From an uncultured Collinsella sp. (GTDB lineage: Bacteria; Actinomycetota; Coriobacteriia; Coriobacteriales; Coriobacteriaceae), in contig CABRZC010000096.1 of assembly GCA_902475375.1 (NCBI GenBank), forward strand, positions 1 through 7,157: a DNA stretch of 7,157 bases, read 5' to 3'. The position numbers and the translations under genes were made by a program. The notes beneath the pieces were generated by a model. The model did no database searches. It was not told where the DNA came from and saw only the letters and a list, made by a program, of their open reading frames with translations. This document shows, piece by piece, positions 6,003 to 7,157 of the stretch (the first letter of the stretch is position 1; the number at the start of each line of letters is the position of its first letter).

Positions 6003-6040
6003 GGTTCGTGCCGAAATCGATCTAGAACGGAATGCCGTAT

Positions 6041-7045
6041 ATGAAAATCAATCACGCGATTCTGCATATCCTGGACTTTGACTCTGCCGTCAACGTCATG
6101 AGCCAGCGCGAGCTCGATATCGAAAGTCGTACCGTGCGCAATTTCGTAACCACGCATCTGCGCCGCGCACGCACCTCGGCCGACAATAAACGCGCCACGT
6201 TTGCCGAGAACTCTGCGTTCGGCGGCGAGCTCAAGGGCTATTTCTTTGGCGAGCGCGAATTCGTGGACCTGTCGCAGCAGATTGCGGAGTTTATCTCCTC
6301 CGAGCTCACCAAAGCCGAGAAAGCCGAGTCTACCGATGTGCTCGTGGCTGATTTTGACGACGATGAGGATGCCCGCTGGTTTGCCGTGATGCTGCTGGGC
6401 TCCAAGCAGGCTTTTATGCACGAGGTGGGCCGCGAGGAAGGGGAGGTACGCAACGACATCGCGCGCCACTACGCTATTCTGCCGAATCCCTCGCAAAAGG
6501 TGCCAAGCTATGCCATCGTGCGCGCGAGCACCATGGAGATCGGCTACGTGGACAAGAAGCGCAAGATTGCCGGCGAGGATCGTATGCTTATCCCCGATGG
6601 CCTGCTGCAGTGCGACACGGGCGTATCGGGTAAGGAGGTCATCGACACCGTGACGCGTGTGGTCGAGGAAGTCGCCGAGGAACACGGTGCCAATACGGCC
6701 GTAGCGCTCGCTAAGGTTAAGGCTGCCGTTGCCGAGAAGGTCGAGGATGACGAGGAGCTGCCGCCTTGGGATATCGTCGATGAGGTCTTTGAGGACGAGC
6801 CGGTCATCAAAGAGAGCGTGCGCGCGGCACTGACCGAGGAGAAGGTTCCTGAGCGCGTTCCTGTGGAGCGCAAGCAGGTCGAGCGCGCGGCCGTGCGCAA
6901 TCACAAGATTCGTACCGATACGGGCATCGAGATCAGCTTCCCGGCCGAGATGGGTTCGAATTCCGAGTACATTGAGTTCGTCAATGAGCCCAACGGCCTC
7001 ATCTCCATCGAACTCAAGAATATCGGCAGCATCGAGAATCGATAA
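6041..7045 (+). CDS. nucleoid-associated protein, YejK/NdpA family
   Basis: The protein (334 residues from this start) fits the YejK/NdpA family, known from E. coli as a 335-residue protein that co-purifies with the nucleoid; its exact role is poorly defined. Typical family stretches are the opening KINHAILHILD (2-12), FGGELKGYFFG (60-70), ILPNPSQKVPSYAIV (146-160) and the C-terminal RTDTGIEISFP with YIEFVNEPNGLISIELKNIGSI. Residues about 210-278 are highly charged (EDDEE, EDEP, KVPERVPVERKQVER). No membrane segment is present. An in-frame ATG at 6032 would add three residues (Met-Pro-Tyr). I prefer 6041 because the homologous N-terminus begins at MKIN and GGA (6029-6031) is nine bases upstream, while 6032 has no usable site; both ribosome binding sites are weak. 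It is followed by its own terminator. Confidence 0.9.
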   Translation: MKINHAILHILDFDSAVNVMSQRELDIESRTVRNFVTTHLRRARTSADNKRATFAENSAFGGELKGYFFGEREFVDLSQQIAEFISSELTKAEKAESTDVLVADFDDDEDARWFAVMLLGSKQAFMHEVGREEGEVRNDIARHYAILPNPSQKVPSYAIVRASTMEIGYVDKKRKIAGEDRMLIPDGLLQCDTGVSGKEVIDTVTRVVEEVAEEHGANTAVALAKVKAAVAEKVEDDEELPPWDIVDEVFEDEPVIKESVRAALTEEKVPERVPVERKQVERAAVRNHKIRTDTGIEISFPAEMGSNSEYIEFVNEPNGLISIELKNIGSIENR

Positions 7046-7157
7046 GTTGCGTTACGTCTACAGCGAGAAAGCAAAGGCCGAAGCTCTTTGGGGCTTCGGC
7101 CTTCTTGTTTGGGGATGAATTGCCCCGCAGGTTGAGCATAAGTCAGCGAAAACGCGG
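7046..7157. other. 3' intergenic tail
   Basis: Apart from the terminator at 7074-7110 I see nothing coding here. A short GGGG (7111-7114) to CCCC (7125-7128) pairing lies just after the terminator, but it is too small to interpret. The next gene starts beyond the window. Confidence 0.6.
7074..7110 (+). terminator. intrinsic terminator after the nucleoid-associated protein gene
   Basis: AAGGCCGAAGC (7074-7084) pairs perfectly with GCTTCGGCCTT (7093-7103) over 11 bp around an 8-base loop, followed by the T-rich CTTGTTT. It lies 28 bases past the stop. The A-run before the stem is short, so it could act in both directions only weakly. Confidence 0.88.

Noticed and set aside
5987..6022. GATCGA / TCGATC inverted repeat around the candidate -10 at 5997
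   Set aside because: Six-base arms 24 bases apart are expected by chance in GC-rich DNA; no supporting second site.
5996..6904. A 302-codon minus-strand open frame inside the nucleoid-associated protein gene
   Set aside because: It mirrors the codon bias of the + strand gene, and the + strand product matches a known family over its full length.
1..7157. CRISPR array, tRNA or rRNA genes, complete insertion sequence or phage genes
   Set aside because: I saw no regularly spaced repeats, tRNA-like cloverleaf, rRNA segment, transposase or phage protein in any frame.

Overview
The window is a compact, GC-rich bacterial chromosome segment with five complete protein genes, all on the + strand. The layout, the codon choice (AAG for nearly every Lys in the lactate dehydrogenase gene, abundant GCC/CTG/GAG) and the protein types suggest a fermentative gut actinobacterium of the Coriobacteriia, most likely Collinsella or a close relative. 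That assignment rests on recall and protein flavour, not on a database match.

Layout: 1-219 is an AT-rich stretch (about 33% G+C over the first 120 bases). It holds a perfect 19-bp tandem duplication, the possible tail of an upstream gene and a weak terminator-like hairpin. 220-2220 encodes glutamine-dependent NAD+ synthetase (nadE). 2339-3502 encodes a class I/II PLP-dependent aminotransferase. 3704-4654 encodes L-lactate dehydrogenase (ldh). 4769-5929 encodes a DUF2974/Mbeg1-like predicted alpha/beta hydrolase. 6041-7045 encodes a YejK/NdpA-type nucleoid-associated protein. The last 112 bases hold an intrinsic terminator and nothing else recognisable.

The genes do not look like one operon. 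GC-rich hairpins separate nadE/aminotransferase, aminotransferase/ldh and ldh/hydrolase, and another follows the last gene. NadE makes NAD+ and LDH recycles NADH to NAD+, so these two are linked through the redox cofactor; the other three have no evident shared pathway.

The most notable non-coding signals are: (1) a 33-bp interrupted palindrome in two direct copies (28/33 identical) bracketing the hydrolase gene; (2) strong hairpins lying only a few bases upstream of ribosome binding sites, with -10-like hexamers upstream of them; (3) replacement of both FBP-binding residues in LDH, which suggests an enzyme not activated by fructose-1,6-bisphosphate. I found no clear undescribed multi-gene system here.
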